Shown here: one piece after another, positions 20,041-30,211 of the stretch
Numbering within the stretch: the stretch's first letter is position 1
Layout: each line of letters opens with the position of its first letter
Assembly: GCF_003443735.1 (NCBI RefSeq)
Contig: NZ_CP031969.1
Span: 2,480,001-2,544,000, forward strand
Direction: 5' to 3'
Source of the DNA: Streptomyces sp. CC0208
GTDB taxonomy: Bacteria > Actinomycetota > Actinomycetes > Streptomycetales > Streptomycetaceae
Length of the DNA stretch: 64,000 nucleotides
Made by a program: the position numbers and the translations under genes
Notes under the pieces: model-generated
What the model saw: only the letters and a program-made list of their open reading frames with translations
Told to the model about the DNA's origin: nothing
Databases searched by the model: none

Positions 20041-20931
20041 ATGGCTTTCGAACCACCACAGCGGCTGGTGCGGGCGCTCGGCGAGAGCGTGCCGGACGCC
20101 GACGACTGGGTGGACAAGCTGCCCGACACCGCCGGACAGGCCGTCGCGCTGCGCGAGTTGACCGTGGAGCGGGTCCAGGTGCCCGGCGGGCGCAGCAGCC
20201 TCGTCGTGCTTGTGCGACGGCCCGACGGGACGCCGGCCGTGCTCAAGCTGGTGCCGCCCCGGTCCCGGCCGGAGAGCGAGCGGGCGGCTCTCGCGCACTG
20301 GGACGGGCGGGGGGCCGTACAGCTGCTGGAGCCGTTCGTCACCGAAGGTGTGCTGCTGCTCGAACGGCTGCATCCCGATGTCTCCGTGCGCTCGCTGCCC
20401 GAGGCGAAAGCGCTGCTGGAGGCAGCCGGGACCTTGCGGCGGCTGTGGGTGGAGCCTCCCGACGACCATGTCTTCGAGACGGTGGCCGAGCGGACCGGAC
20501 GGCAGGCCGACGCGATGCGGAGCGCTCCCGCCGAGGTGGCCGCACTGGTCCGCGCGGCTCTCGACGGACGGGAGTCGTTGCTGGCCGCGCCCCCGGAGGA
20601 GCGGCTGCTGCACGGCACGTTCCGGCAGAGCAAGGTGCTTTCCGGGACGCGCGCTCCCTGGCTCGCCGTCGGGCCCGACCCGGTCGTCGGGGAGTGTGCG
20701 TTCGACCTTGCCCGGCTGGTGCGGGACCGGGTGGAGGACCTGATCGCCACGCCGTCCGGGGCGGCGACCACGCGGCGGCGGGTGAAGCGGCTCGCGGAGT
20801 CGTTGGAGGTGGACCAGGAGCGGCTGCGGGGATGGACACTGTTCCGGGCCGTGGAGTCCGGAGTCCGGGCACTACGGGTGGGACGGCCCCGGGACGCCGA
20901 ACTGCTGCTGGAGTTCGCCGGGTGGCTGTGA
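20041..20931 (+). CDS. Aminoglycoside phosphotransferase-like protein with degenerate active site
   Basis: 296 residues resembling the APH(6)/hydroxyurea-kinase family: an N-lobe with VLKLVPP supplying a candidate ATP-binding lysine, then a helical C-lobe. In active members the Brenner motif is HGDLHxxN and the metal motif IDPK. Here they read HGTFRQSK (His191-Gly-Thr193) and VGPDP (about 210-214). The catalytic aspartate is therefore Thr and the metal-binding aspartate is Gly. The protein may be a pseudokinase or use another chemistry. It is the third gene after the lipoprotein and DUF4439 genes. Drug resistance should not be assumed. Confidence 0.85.
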   Translation: MAFEPPQRLVRALGESVPDADDWVDKLPDTAGQAVALRELTVERVQVPGGRSSLVVLVRRPDGTPAVLKLVPPRSRPESERAALAHWDGRGAVQLLEPFVTEGVLLLERLHPDVSVRSLPEAKALLEAAGTLRRLWVEPPDDHVFETVAERTGRQADAMRSAPAEVAALVRAALDGRESLLAAPPEERLLHGTFRQSKVLSGTRAPWLAVGPDPVVGECAFDLARLVRDRVEDLIATPSGAATTRRRVKRLAESLEVDQERLRGWTLFRAVESGVRALRVGRPRDAELLLEFAGWL

Positions 20932-20957
20932 GGCGGCGCTCGTGTACGCCGCCTCAC
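20928..20957. terminator. Bidirectional hairpin between kinase-like gene and proS
   Basis: GTGAGGCGGCG (20928-20938) and CGCCGCCTCAC (20947-20957) form an 11-bp stem with an 8-nt loop. It overlaps the stop codon of the plus-strand gene and lies 16 nt beyond the convergent proS stop, so it serves both. Confidence 0.85.
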
Positions 20958-20973
20958 CACATGACGGCTTTCC

Positions 20974-22677
20974 CTAGGCGGTCAGACGGGCGATCGCCTC
21001 GTCCACCGTCAGCTCCTCGCGCTCACCGGTGCGGCGGTCCTTGAGCTCCAGGACGCCCTCGGCGGAGCGGCGGCCCGCGACCAGGATCTTCGGTACGCCG
21101 ATGAGCTCGGAGTCCGTGAACTTCACCCCCGGGGAGACGCCGGCGCGGTCGTCGACGAGGACCCTGAGGCCCGCCTCGCGCAGCTTCTCGGAGACGTCGA
21201 GGGCCAGTTCGATCTGCAGGGCCTTGCCTGCGGCCACGACGTGCACGTCGGCCGGGGCGACCTCGGCGGGCCAGCACAGGCCCTTGTCGTCGGCGGTCTG
21301 CTCGGCGAGGGCGGCGACCGCGCGGGAGACGCCGATGCCGTAGGAGCCCATGGTCACGCGGACCGGCTTGCCGTTCTGGCCGAGGACGTCGAGCTTGAGG
21401 GCGTCGGCGTACTTGCGGCCCAGCTGGAAGATGTGGCCGATCTCGATGGCGCGGTCCAGCTTGAGGCCGGTGCCGCACTTCGGGCACGGGTCGCCCTCCT
21501 GGACGACCACGACGTCGACGTACTCGTCGACCTCGAAGTCACGGCCCGCGACGACGTTCTTCGCGTGGGTGGCGTCCTTGTTGGCGCCGGTGATCCAGGC
21601 GGTGCCGGGGGCCACGCGCGGGTCGGCGATGTACTTCAGCTTCTCCTGACGGCCCTGCGGACCGACGTAGCCGCGGACGAGGTCGGGGCGGCCCACGAAG
21701 TCCTCCGCCGTCACCAGCTCCACGGCGGCGGGCGCGAAGTGCGCCTCGACCTTGCCCAGGTCGACCTCGCGGTCGCCGGGCACGCCGACGGCCACGATCT
21801 CGCCGTCCACCTTCACGAGGAGGTTCTTCAAGGTGGCGGACGCCTCGACGCCGAGGTGGGCGGCGAGGGTCTCGATGGTCGGGGTGTCGGGGGTGGGGAT
21901 CTCCTCGAGAGCGGCGACACCGTCCGCGTCCACCGGCTTCAACTCGTACGTGATCGCCTCGGTGTTGGCCGCGAAGTCACAGTTCGGGCAGTCGGCGAAG
22001 GTGTCCTCGCCGGCCTCGGCGGGGGCGAGGAACTCCTCCGACTTGGAGCCGCCCATCGCGCCGGCCGTCGCGGCGCAGATGCGGTAGTCGAGACCCAGGC
22101 GCTCGAAGACCTTCTGGTAGGCCTGCCGGTGCAGCGCGTAGGACCGCGCCAGGCCCTCGTCCTCGGTGTCGAAGGAGTAGGAGTCCTTCATCAGGAACTC
22201 ACGACCGCGCAGGATGCCGGCCCGCGGACGGGCCTCGTCACGGTACTTGTGCTGGATCTGGTAGAGGATGACCGGCAGGTCCTTGTAGGAGGACGCCTGG
22301 TCCTTCACCAGCAGGGTGAAGATCTCCTCGTGGGTCGGGCCGAGGAGGTAGTCGCCGCCCTTGCGGTCCTGGAGCCGGAACAGCTCGGGGCCGTACTCGT
22401 CCCAGCGGCCGGTGGCCTCGTACGGCTCCCGCGGCAGGATGGCGGGGAGCAGCACCTCCTGGGCGCCGATCGCGTCCATCTCCTCACGGACGATCCGCTC
22501 GACGTTGGCCAGCACCTTCTTGCCGAGCGGCAGCCAGCTCCAGATGCCCGCGGCGGTACGGCGCACGTACCCGGCGCGCACCAGCAGCTTGTGGCTGAGG
22601 ACCTCGGCGTCCGCCGGGTCGTCGCGCAGCGTCTTCGCCATCAACTGGGACATGCGCTGGACCGGTGCGTTCGCCAT
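20974..22677 (-). CDS. proS: Prolyl-tRNA synthetase
   Basis: 567 residues, the bacterial-type length including the cis-editing insertion. Class II motif 2 ([19 protein letters not shown]) and motif 3 ([17 protein letters not shown]) are present. The insertion domain (about 220-400) carries [15 protein letters not shown] and the C-terminal part is an anticodon-binding domain. It charges tRNA-Pro and hydrolyses mischarged Ala-tRNA-Pro. The ATG at 22677 has AGGAG 10 nt upstream. It stands alone between the two convergent or codirectional neighbours. Confidence 0.98.
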   Translation of the reverse strand: MANAPVQRMSQLMAKTLRDDPADAEVLSHKLLVRAGYVRRTAAGIWSWLPLGKKVLANVERIVREEMDAIGAQEVLLPAILPREPYEATGRWDEYGPELFRLQDRKGGDYLLGPTHEEIFTLLVKDQASSYKDLPVILYQIQHKYRDEARPRAGILRGREFLMKDSYSFDTEDEGLARSYALHRQAYQKVFERLGLDYRICAATAGAMGGSKSEEFLAPAEAGEDTFADCPNCDFAANTEAITYELKPVDADGVAALEEIPTPDTPTIETLAAHLGVEASATLKNLLVKVDGEIVAVGVPGDREVDLGKVEAHFAPAAVELVTAEDFVGRPDLVRGYVGPQGRQEKLKYIADPRVAPGTAWITGANKDATHAKNVVAGRDFEVDEYVDVVVVQEGDPCPKCGTGLKLDRAIEIGHIFQLGRKYADALKLDVLGQNGKPVRVTMGSYGIGVSRAVAALAEQTADDKGLCWPAEVAPADVHVVAAGKALQIELALDVSEKLREAGLRVLVDDRAGVSPGVKFTDSELIGVPKILVAGRRSAEGVLELKDRRTGEREELTVDEAIARLTA

Positions 22678-22751
22678 GGTTCTCGTACTCCTGCCGGAAA
22701 AAGGGTGATGGCAAGGAGGTTAGCCGGGTGGCGTCTGCCGGTGGAAATCCG

Positions 22752-23282
22752 TCAACGGCGGCGCAGCGGCAGCGGGGCACCCATCACCGCGTACGGCTTC
22801 GGGGCGCTCGGGAAGAGGACCTGGCGGGCGAGGTCCTGGTAGCCGAGGGAGTGGTACAGGCCGCGGGCCGGACTGTCGGTGTCGATCGCGGAGAGGATCG
22901 AACGGGGCTCGGCAGCACTGTCGGTGATGGTGGTGATCAGGGTGCGGCCGATGCCGCGATTCTGGTGGTGCGGGTGGACGTGGAGCTCGGTGATCACGAA
23001 GGAGTCGTCGAGCCAGAGGTCGTTGTGCCGGGCGCGGAGGTAGGGCTCCACGACGGTGGACCACCAGTGGGTGCGGTCGTTGGGCATGCCGTACACGAAG
23101 CCCACGAGGGCGCCGCCGACGGTCGCGCCGAGAGCTCTCGCACCGGGGTAGGTCATGTGGCGCAGGACGATCTGGCGGCGGACCGCCACCTCGTCGGCGC
23201 CGAGCCCGAAGGCGACGGCTTGGACGGCTAGCGCCTCGTCTACGTGGGCCGACAGGTCTAGGGGGCCGATGACGAGGTCCAT
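22752..23282 (-). CDS. GNAT family N-acetyltransferase
   Basis: 176 residues. The acetyl-CoA-binding motif A reads ITELHVHPHHQNRGIGRTLI (Q/RxxGxG/A type), and the C-terminal ARGLYHSLGYQ is the usual GNAT strand-helix B. The substrate cannot be told from sequence. It is 26 bp downstream of another GNAT gene on the same strand, so the two are likely cotranscribed. Confidence 0.92.
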   Translation of the reverse strand: MDLVIGPLDLSAHVDEALAVQAVAFGLGADEVAVRRQIVLRHMTYPGARALGATVGGALVGFVYGMPNDRTHWWSTVVEPYLRARHNDLWLDDSFVITELHVHPHHQNRGIGRTLITTITDSAAEPRSILSAIDTDSPARGLYHSLGYQDLARQVLFPSAPKPYAVMGAPLPLRRR

Positions 23283-23307
23283 GCGGGGAGCGTACAGCCA
23301 GGCGGGT

Positions 23308-24156
23308 TCAGAAGAGGACGCTCATGAACGCGCCCACCTCTTGGAAGCCCACCCTCGTGTACGTCCTTCTGGCCGCCGTGTTGAAGTCGTTGACGTAGAG
23401 GCTGACCACCGGGGCCACGTCCTCGAGGGCGTACCGCAGGACCGCGGCCATCCCGGGGGCGGCCACTCCCCTGCCCCGGTACTCCGGGGCCACCCAGACC
23501 CCCTGGATCTGACAGGCCCGGTCCGTCGCGGCGCCGATCTCCGCCTTGAAGACGACCTTGCCGTGCTCGTCGAGCCGGGCGAAGGAGCGGCCGGAACCGA
23601 CCAGTTCGGCGACACGGGCCTGGTAGAGGAGACCGCCGTCGCCGGCCAGCGGGGAGACACCGACTTCTTCCGTGAACATCGCCACGCAGGCCGGCATGAT
23701 CGTCTCTATCTCGTCCTTGCGGATGCGGCGGACGTACGGATCCGGGGCGACGTCGGCCGGCATGCGGTCGGTGACCATGAGCGGCTGGTGGGCGCGGACG
23801 TCCCGGGCCGGGCCCCAGCTGGGTTCCAGCAGGCGCCAGAGCAGGGCGGTGGGTTCGGCCGGGCCGACGATGGAGGAGCAGCGGCGGCCGGCCCTCCTCG
23901 CGCGGTCGGCGAAGGCACGGACGGCCCGCGGGGTCGCGCAGATCGGGACCAGGTTGGCTCCGGCGTAGCAGAGGGACGTGAGCATGCCGTCCTCGTACCA
24001 GCCCCACATCTCGCCGCCGAGCCGCCACGGGTCGAGGCCGGCGACCCGCACCCTCGACGTCACGAAGGCGTTCGCGACCGGATCGCAGTCGAGGATGGCG
24101 AGCGCGGCGTCCAGGTCGCTCGGTTCGAGGACCCGGGAGGTCGTCTGGGTCAACAC
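23308..24156 (-). CDS. DUF4081-GNAT fusion acetyltransferase
   Basis: 282 residues from a GTG at 24156 with GAGG upstream. The N-terminal ~140 residues (CDPVANAFVTSRV, GEMWGWYEDG, CYAGANLVPI) match the actinobacterial DUF4081 domain. The C-terminal ~130 are a GNAT domain with IQGVWVAPEYRGRGVAAPGM (motif A) and the ending TYTRVGFQEVGAFMSVLF. This pairing is common in actinobacteria next to the ispG/dxr genes. The substrate is unknown. Confidence 0.9.
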   Translation of the reverse strand: MLTQTTSRVLEPSDLDAALAILDCDPVANAFVTSRVRVAGLDPWRLGGEMWGWYEDGMLTSLCYAGANLVPICATPRAVRAFADRARRAGRRCSSIVGPAEPTALLWRLLEPSWGPARDVRAHQPLMVTDRMPADVAPDPYVRRIRKDEIETIMPACVAMFTEEVGVSPLAGDGGLLYQARVAELVGSGRSFARLDEHGKVVFKAEIGAATDRACQIQGVWVAPEYRGRGVAAPGMAAVLRYALEDVAPVVSLYVNDFNTAARRTYTRVGFQEVGAFMSVLF

Positions 24157-24275
24157 GGGCGGGGCCTCACACTGGGGTCTGCTGATCTCCGCACTGTACC
24201 TGCGGAAGCCGAGCTGTGCCGACCCGTGTTCGGGCGCCGGTTGCCCGTGAGGTACCGCGTGTTTCGGTGGACGTC

Positions 24276-24296
24276 CCCGGGGGCTGCGCCCCCGGG
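24276..24296 (-). terminator. Hairpin after ispG
   Basis: CCCGGGGGC (24276-24284) and GCCCCCGGG (24288-24296) form a 9-bp GC stem with a 3-nt loop, 24 nt beyond the ispG stop. The GGGGGCTGCGCCCCC sequence is also a common Streptomyces intergenic hairpin. Confidence 0.8.
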
Positions 24297-24319
24297 CGGG
24301 CCGAATCGGTCGGCCGGTG

Positions 24320-25477
24320 TCAGCCCGCGACCGACACCGACGGCTCGCCCGAGGCGATGCCCTGCGCCTCCATCTGCTCGGCCAGCTTCATGGCCTCCTC
24401 GATAAGGGTCTCCACGATCTTGGACTCGGGGACGGTCTTGATGACCTCGCCCTTGACGAAGATCTGCCCCTTGCCGTTGCCCGAGGCGACGCCGAGGTCG
24501 GCCTCGCGGGCCTCGCCCGGACCGTTCACCACGCAGCCCATGACGGCGACGCGCAGCGGGACGTCCATGCCGGTCAGACCCGCCGTGACCTCCTCGGCCA
24601 GCTTGTAGACGTCCACCTGGGCGCGGCCGCAGGACGGGCAGGAGACGATCTCCAGGCCGCGCTGCTTGAGGTTCAGGGACTCCAGGATCTGGTTGCCGAC
24701 CTTGACCTCCTCGACGGGGGGTGCCGAGAGGGAGACGCGGATCGTGTCGCCGATGCCCTGGGAGAGCAGCGCGCCGAAGGCGACCGCCGACTTGATCGTG
24801 CCCTGGAAGGCGGGGCCGGCCTCCGTGACGCCCAGGTGGAGCGGGTAGTCGCACTGCGCGGCCAGCTGCTTGTACGCCTCGATCATGACGACCGGGTCGT
24901 TGTGCTTGACCGAGATCTTGATGTCCCGGAAGTCGTGCTCCTCGAAGAGGGACGCCTCCCACAGGGCCGACTCGACGAGCGCCTCGGGCGTCGCCTTGCC
25001 GTACTTCTGGAGCAGACGGCGGTCCAGGGAGCCCGCGTTCACGCCGATGCGGATCGGGGTGCCGTGGTCGCGCGCGGCCTTCGCGATCTCCTTGACCTTG
25101 TCGTCGAACTGCTTGATGTTGCCGGGGTTCACCCGGACCGCCGCGCAGCCCGCCTCGATGGCGGCGAAGACGTACTTGGGCTGGAAGTGGATGTCCGCGA
25201 TCACCGGGAGCTGCGACTTGCGGGCGATGGTGGCGAGGGCGTCGGCGTCGTCCTGGGTGGGGCAGGCCACGCGGACGATCTGGCAGCCGGAGGCAGTGAG
25301 CTCGGCGATCTGCTGGAGCGTCGCGCCGATGTCGGACGTACGGGTCGTCGTCATCGACTGGACCGAGACCGGGGCGTCACCGCCCACCGCGACCGTGCCG
25401 ACCTGGATCTGCCGGCTCTTCCGGCGCTCGGCGAGCTTGGTCGGAACGGACGGCATGCCGAGAGAAATCGCAGTCAT
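24320..25477 (-). CDS. ispG: 4-hydroxy-3-methylbut-2-en-1-yl diphosphate synthase
   Basis: 385 residues. IspG (GcpE) performs the penultimate MEP-pathway step, reducing MEcPP with a [4Fe-4S] cluster. The cluster motifs are present: [11 protein letters not shown] and, further on, GCVVNGPGE. The N-terminal TIM barrel carries [10 protein letters not shown] and VRVNPGNI. The length is typical of the short bacterial form. It lies with rseP and dxr on the minus strand. A 170-bp gap and a hairpin before it suggest its own promoter. Confidence 0.97.
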   Translation of the reverse strand: MTAISLGMPSVPTKLAERRKSRQIQVGTVAVGGDAPVSVQSMTTTRTSDIGATLQQIAELTASGCQIVRVACPTQDDADALATIARKSQLPVIADIHFQPKYVFAAIEAGCAAVRVNPGNIKQFDDKVKEIAKAARDHGTPIRIGVNAGSLDRRLLQKYGKATPEALVESALWEASLFEEHDFRDIKISVKHNDPVVMIEAYKQLAAQCDYPLHLGVTEAGPAFQGTIKSAVAFGALLSQGIGDTIRVSLSAPPVEEVKVGNQILESLNLKQRGLEIVSCPSCGRAQVDVYKLAEEVTAGLTGMDVPLRVAVMGCVVNGPGEAREADLGVASGNGKGQIFVKGEVIKTVPESKIVETLIEEAMKLAEQMEAQGIASGEPSVSVAG

Positions 25478-25601
25478 CTGCTGTGCAACCCCAAGTCGTG
25501 GATCAAGGTCCAGGTCCCGTCAGCGGCGGGCTCCAGGCTTCGAGATTACGGCACCGACCGCGACGCGAGCACATCCCGCCCGCCAAACCCACTCAATGGA
25601 A

Positions 25602-25632
25602 GGCGACCCGGCATGGAACACACCGGGCCGCC
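25602..25632 (-). terminator. Hairpin after the RseP-type protease gene
   Basis: Arms 25602-25611 and 25623-25632 pair over 10 bp on the minus-strand transcript, with one G-U wobble and an 11-nt loop, 16 nt beyond the stop. Confidence 0.65.
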
Positions 25633-25647
25633 TCGAACGCCGGATGG

Positions 25648-26952
25648 CTAGGAGATGCGTACCGGGTTAACGACGTCCGCGATCAAAACGAGGATCGTGA
25701 AGCAAATGAAGATCCCCGCCACCACATAAGCCACCGGCATCAGCTTCGCCACGTCGAACGGGCCCGGGTCCGGGCGCTTGAGGAGCTTGGCCAGGTTGCG
25801 GCGCAGGGACTCCCACAGGGCGCCGGCGATGTGGCCGCCGTCCAGGGGGAGCAGCGGGAGCATGTTGAAGAGGAACAGGGAGAGGTTGAAGCCCGCGACC
25901 AGCATCAGGGCCATGGCGAGTTGCTGGGTGGGCGGGATGTCGAGGGTGAAGATCTCGCCGCCGACGCGGGCGGCACCGACCACGCCCATCGGGGAGTCCG
26001 GTTCGCGCGGGGCGTCGCCGAAGGCCGCGTTCCACAGGGCCGGGATCTTGCCGGGCAGGGCGGCCAGGGAGTCCACGGCTTCGCCGACGCGGTCGCCCAT
26101 CCACACCACGGAGTCGCCGAAGTCCTGCTTGACGACGCCGGTGGCGGCGCTGAAGCCGAGGAAGCCGGCGGTGACGTATTCGCCCTGGACGTACTGGCCG
26201 CTGGAGTCCTTCTTGGCGACCTGGTTGCTGGCGATCTTCGCGGTGAGCGTGACGTCCTTGCCGTCGCGCTCGACGACGATCGGGACCGTCTTGTCGGGGT
26301 TGGCGCGGATGAGGTCGGAGAGCTTGTTCCAGTCGTCGGTCTGCACGCCGTTGAACGAGATGATCTTGTCGCCCGCCTTGAGACCTGCGGCCGCGGCCGG
26401 GGAGGCCGGGTCGGACGCCTTGCAGTTCTCGCGGTTCTGGCTCTGGGCGATCACGCACTTGGAGACCGAGCTGACCGTGTTGGTCTGCTGGGAGATGCCG
26501 AAGCCCATGAGGACGGTGAGGAACAGGGCGACCGCGAGGATGAGGTTCGCGAAGGGGCCCGCGAACATCACGATGACGCGTTTCCAGGGCTTACGGGTGT
26601 AGAAGAGGCGTTTCTCGTCGCCGGGCTGGAGCTCCTCGAAGGCGGCCGAGCGGGCGTCCTCGATCATGCCGCGCCAGGGGGACGTCGAGCGGGCGCTGAT
26701 ACGGCCGTCGTCGCCGGGCGGGAACATGCCGATCATGCGGATGTAGCCGCCGAAGGGGACGGCCTTGATGCCGTACTCCGTCTCGCCCTTCTTGCGCGAG
26801 AACACGGTCGGGCCGAAGCCGACCATGTACTGCGGCACGCGGATGCCGAAGAGCTTGGCGAAGGACAGGTGCCCCAGCTCGTGCCACGCGATCGACACCA
26901 GCAGGCCGAAGGCGAAGAGCCCTATGCCGAGGATGAACATCAGGGTCGTCAT
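25648..26952 (-). CDS. rseP: RIP zinc metalloprotease, site-2 protease of the M50 family
   Basis: 434 residues. The first transmembrane helix contains HELGH (His24, Glu25, His28), the zinc-binding catalytic motif. [11 protein letters not shown] follows. The second helix is near 135-160, a PDZ domain is at about 185-260 ([15 protein letters not shown]), and two C-terminal helices follow with LLPLDGGHI, supplying the third zinc ligand. It cleaves membrane proteins such as anti-sigma factors within the bilayer. ATG 26952 overlaps the dxr stop by ATGA. The dxr-rseP-ispG order is conserved in actinobacteria. Confidence 0.95.
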   Translation of the reverse strand: MTTLMFILGIGLFAFGLLVSIAWHELGHLSFAKLFGIRVPQYMVGFGPTVFSRKKGETEYGIKAVPFGGYIRMIGMFPPGDDGRISARSTSPWRGMIEDARSAAFEELQPGDEKRLFYTRKPWKRVIVMFAGPFANLILAVALFLTVLMGFGISQQTNTVSSVSKCVIAQSQNRENCKASDPASPAAAAGLKAGDKIISFNGVQTDDWNKLSDLIRANPDKTVPIVVERDGKDVTLTAKIASNQVAKKDSSGQYVQGEYVTAGFLGFSAATGVVKQDFGDSVVWMGDRVGEAVDSLAALPGKIPALWNAAFGDAPREPDSPMGVVGAARVGGEIFTLDIPPTQQLAMALMLVAGFNLSLFLFNMLPLLPLDGGHIAGALWESLRRNLAKLLKRPDPGPFDVAKLMPVAYVVAGIFICFTILVLIADVVNPVRIS

Positions 26953-28205
26953 GCACGGGCCTCCGCCGTCTGTGCCGTCAGTTCCCGGGCCCGGGTCCGC
27001 GCCCAGGTCTCCGCTTCGAGGACGTCCGCGACGGTGAGCGAGGTTCCCCCGCGCGGGGTGCCGTGCTCGTCCACCACCCGGGTCACGGTCTCCATGATCC
27101 CGTTGAACGGCAGTGCGCCGGCCCGGAAGGCCTCGACGCACTCCTCGTTGGCGGCATTGAACACCGCCGGGGCCGTGCCCGCGAGCTGTCCCACGTGTCT
27201 CGCAAGGTTGACCGAAGGAAACGCGTCGTTGTCGAGCGGGAAGAACTCCCAGGTCGACGCCTTGCTCCAGTCGAAGGCGGGCGCCGCGTCGGGGACGCGT
27301 TCGGGCCAGCCGAGACCGATGGCGATCGGCCCCCGCATGTCGGGGGGCGTCGCCTGGGCGATCGTGGATCCGTCCGTGAACTCAACCATCGAGTGGACAT
27401 ACGACTGGGGATGCACGACCACCTCAATGCGGTCGAAGGGAATGTCGTAGAGGAGGTGTGCCTCGATGACCTCGAGACCCTTGTTGACGAGGGTCGCGGA
27501 GTTGATCGTGATGACCGGGCCCATGGCCCAGGTGGGGTGGGCGAGGGCGTCCTCGACGGTCACCCGGGCGAGGTCGGACTTGGTGCGGCCGCGGAAGGGG
27601 CCGCCGGACGCGGTGACGACGAGCTTGCGGACGTCGGCCCGTGTCCCGGAGGCCAGGGCCTGGAAGAGGGCCGCGTGCTCGGAGTCGACGGGGATGATCT
27701 GCCCGGGCTTGGCGAGGGCCTTGACCAGCGGGCCGCCCACGATCAGCGACTCCTTGTTGGCGAGCGCGAGGGTGCGGCCCGCCTCGAGGGCGGCGAGGGT
27801 CGGGGCGAGTCCGATGGAGCCGGTGATGCCGTTGAGCACGGTGTGCGCGTCGGAGGCGGCGAGCTGGGTGGCCGCGTCGGGTCCTGCGAGGATCTCGGGG
27901 AGCGGCTCGCCGGTGCCGTAGTGAGCGCTGAGCGCTTCGCGGAGCTGGGGTACGACGTCCTCGCGGGCGACGGCGACGGTCCGTGCCCTGAGCCGGTACG
28001 CCTGCTCGGCGAGGAGGGCCACGCGGCCGCCGTTGGCGGAGAGCCCGGTCACCCGGAAGCGGTCGGGGTTGCGCAGCACGAGGTCGATGGCCTGGGTGCC
28101 GATCGAGCCGGTGGAGCCGAGGATCACCACGTCCTTGGGGCCGTCGCCCGCCACGGGGTCGTAGACGAGGTGCGGGTCGGCGAGGGGGGCTGGACTGTCG
28201 CTCAT
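26949..28205 (-). CDS. dxr: 1-deoxy-D-xylulose 5-phosphate reductoisomerase
   Basis: 418 residues from ATG 28205. It makes MEP from DXP with NADPH, the first committed step of the MEP isoprenoid pathway. The NADPH-binding motif [12 protein letters not shown], the [10 protein letters not shown] motif, the metal/substrate segment [10 protein letters not shown] and the [18 protein letters not shown] block are all present. GGAGGG sits immediately before the ATG, leaving a one-base spacer, which is unusually short. No better start is visible, so efficiency may be low. It is coupled to rseP. Confidence 0.96.
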   Translation of the reverse strand: MSDSPAPLADPHLVYDPVAGDGPKDVVILGSTGSIGTQAIDLVLRNPDRFRVTGLSANGGRVALLAEQAYRLRARTVAVAREDVVPQLREALSAHYGTGEPLPEILAGPDAATQLAASDAHTVLNGITGSIGLAPTLAALEAGRTLALANKESLIVGGPLVKALAKPGQIIPVDSEHAALFQALASGTRADVRKLVVTASGGPFRGRTKSDLARVTVEDALAHPTWAMGPVITINSATLVNKGLEVIEAHLLYDIPFDRIEVVVHPQSYVHSMVEFTDGSTIAQATPPDMRGPIAIGLGWPERVPDAAPAFDWSKASTWEFFPLDNDAFPSVNLARHVGQLAGTAPAVFNAANEECVEAFRAGALPFNGIMETVTRVVDEHGTPRGGTSLTVADVLEAETWARTRARELTAQTAEARA

Positions 28206-28238
28206 CCCTCCATTGTTGCCGTAAGGACGGTGTGGGGG

Positions 28239-28272
28239 GACAGCGCGTCCCCCTCTCGGGGGGCGCGCTGTC
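28239..28272 (-). terminator. Hairpin after the acyl-CoA dehydrogenase gene
   Basis: GACAGCGCGTCCCCC (28239-28253) pairs with GGGGGGCGCGCTGTC (28258-28272) over 15 bp including one wobble, with a 4-nt loop, 7 nt beyond the stop. Confidence 0.88.
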
Positions 28273-28279
28273 GTGAGGG

Positions 28280-30211
28280 TCAGTGGACGGGCCGGTGGAC
28301 GTTCTCCTTCTCGGAGGGGCCGGGGGTCGCGTCCGCGATCCAGACGCCTTCGCCCGAGGGGTCGACGATGCCGTCCTCCAGCCAGGCGTAGGTGCCGGAG
28401 AGCACGCCCTTGACGACCTTGCGGTCCTGGTCGTCGGTGTTGTTCCACAGGCGGCCGAAGAGTTCCTCGACGCGCAGGCGGGACTGGTGGCAGAAGGCGT
28501 CGGCGAGCTGGTAGGCCTCGCGGCCGTGGGGTTCGGTGGTGTAGAGGAGTTCGGCGCGTACGCAGGCCGCGCTCATCGCGAAGAGTTCGGCACCGATGTC
28601 GACGATGCGGCCGAGGAAGCCCTGCTTGGTCTCCATGCGGCCCTGCCAGCGGGACATGGCGTAGAAGGTGGAGCGGGCGAGTTTGCGGGCCGTCCGTTCG
28701 ACGTAGCGCAGGTGCGTCGAGAGGTCGACCTCGCGTTTGAACTCACCGTAGGAGTTCGGCAGTTGGCCGGCGCCGGCGACCAGTTTCGGGAGCCATTTGG
28801 CGTAGAAGACGCCTGCGTTCGCACCCGCTTTCGCCTTGTCCCCGAGGGACTTGTCCGGGTCGATGAGGTCGCCTGCGACGGAGAGGTGGGCGTCGACGGC
28901 CTCGCGGGCGATCAGCAGGTGCATGATCTCCGTGGAGCCCTCGAAGATGCGGTTGATGCGCAGGTCGCGCAGGACCTGTTCGGCGGGGACCGCCTTCTCG
29001 CCGCGGGCCCTGAGGGAGTCGGCGGTCTCGAAGCCGCGGCCGCCGCGGATCTGGACGAGTTCGTCGGCGATGAGCCAACCCATCTCGGAGGCGTAGAGCT
29101 TGGCGAGGGCGCCTTCGATGCGGATGTCGTTGCGGTTCTCGTCGGCCATCTGGGAGGACAGGTCGAGGACGGCCTCCAGGGCGAAGGTCGTGGCCGCGAT
29201 GAAGGAGATCTTGGAGCCGACGGCTTCGTGGTGGGCGATGGGCTTGCCCCACTGTTCGCGGGCCGTGGACCACTCGCGGGCGATCTTCAGGCACCACTTG
29301 CCGGCGGCCACGCAGGAGGCGGGCAGCGAGAGACGGCCGGTGTTGAGGGTGGTGAGGGCGATCTTCAGGCCCTGGCCCTCCTTGCCGATGAGGTTCGCCG
29401 CCGGGACCCGGACCTGGTGGAAGCGGGTGACGCCGTTCTCGATGCCGCGCAGGCCCATGAAGGCGTTGCGGTTCTCGACGGTGATGCCGGGTGAGTCGGT
29501 CTCGACGACGAAGGCGGTGATGCCGCCCTTGTGGCCCTCGGACTTCGGGACGCGGGCCATCACGACGAGCAGGTCGGCGACCACGCCGTTGGTGGTCCAC
29601 AGTTTCACTCCGTCGAGGACGTAGTCGTCCCCGTCGGGTACGGCGGTGGTGGCGAGGCGGGCCGGGTCGGAGCCGACGTCCGGTTCGGTGAGGAGGAAGG
29701 CGCTGATGTCGGTGCGGGCGCACCGGGGCAGGAACTTCTCCTTCTGTTCCTGGGTGCCGAAGAGCTTCAGCGGCTGGGGTACGCCGATCGACTGGTGGGC
29801 GGAGAGCAGTACGCCGATCGCGGGGCTCGCGGAACCGGCGAGGGCGAGCGCCTTGTTGTAGTACACCTGGGTGAGGCCGAGGCCGCCGTACTTGGTGTCG
29901 ATCTTCATGCCGAAGGCGCCGAGCTCCTTGAGGCCCGCCACGACCTCGTCGGGGATGCGGGCCTCGCGTTCGATGAGGGCGCCGTCCACCTTGGTCTCGC
30001 AGAAGTCGCGGAGTTCGGCGAGGAATTCCTCGCCGCGCCGGGCGTCCTCCTCGGGGGGCATGGGGTGGGGGTGGATGAGGTCGAGCCGGAACCGGCCGAG
30101 GAACAGTTCCTTGGCGAAGCTGGGCTTGCGCCAGTCCTGCTCCCGGGCGGCCTCCGCCACCTCGCGGGCCTCGCGCTCGGTGACGACGGGCTTGGTGGAC
30201 GGTACGGACAT
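28280..30211 (-). CDS. Acyl-CoA dehydrogenase, large FadE type
   Basis: 643 residues, longer than ordinary 380-residue acyl-CoA dehydrogenases. The N-terminal extension (KPSFAKELFLGRFRLDLIHP) and the C-terminal ~170-residue helical extension match the class with an added domain. FAD/substrate motifs AFLLTEPDVGSDPARL and LWTTNG and the carboxy-terminal IFEGSTEIMHLLIARE are present. It catalyses alpha-beta dehydrogenation of acyl-CoA in fatty-acid catabolism. ATG 30211 has GAGGTGAG. An imperfect palindrome upstream (around 30253-30277) may be a TetR-type operator. The chain-length preference is unknown. Confidence 0.92.
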   Translation of the reverse strand: MSVPSTKPVVTEREAREVAEAAREQDWRKPSFAKELFLGRFRLDLIHPHPMPPEEDARRGEEFLAELRDFCETKVDGALIEREARIPDEVVAGLKELGAFGMKIDTKYGGLGLTQVYYNKALALAGSASPAIGVLLSAHQSIGVPQPLKLFGTQEQKEKFLPRCARTDISAFLLTEPDVGSDPARLATTAVPDGDDYVLDGVKLWTTNGVVADLLVVMARVPKSEGHKGGITAFVVETDSPGITVENRNAFMGLRGIENGVTRFHQVRVPAANLIGKEGQGLKIALTTLNTGRLSLPASCVAAGKWCLKIAREWSTAREQWGKPIAHHEAVGSKISFIAATTFALEAVLDLSSQMADENRNDIRIEGALAKLYASEMGWLIADELVQIRGGRGFETADSLRARGEKAVPAEQVLRDLRINRIFEGSTEIMHLLIAREAVDAHLSVAGDLIDPDKSLGDKAKAGANAGVFYAKWLPKLVAGAGQLPNSYGEFKREVDLSTHLRYVERTARKLARSTFYAMSRWQGRMETKQGFLGRIVDIGAELFAMSAACVRAELLYTTEPHGREAYQLADAFCHQSRLRVEELFGRLWNNTDDQDRKVVKGVLSGTYAWLEDGIVDPSGEGVWIADATPGPSEKENVHRPVH

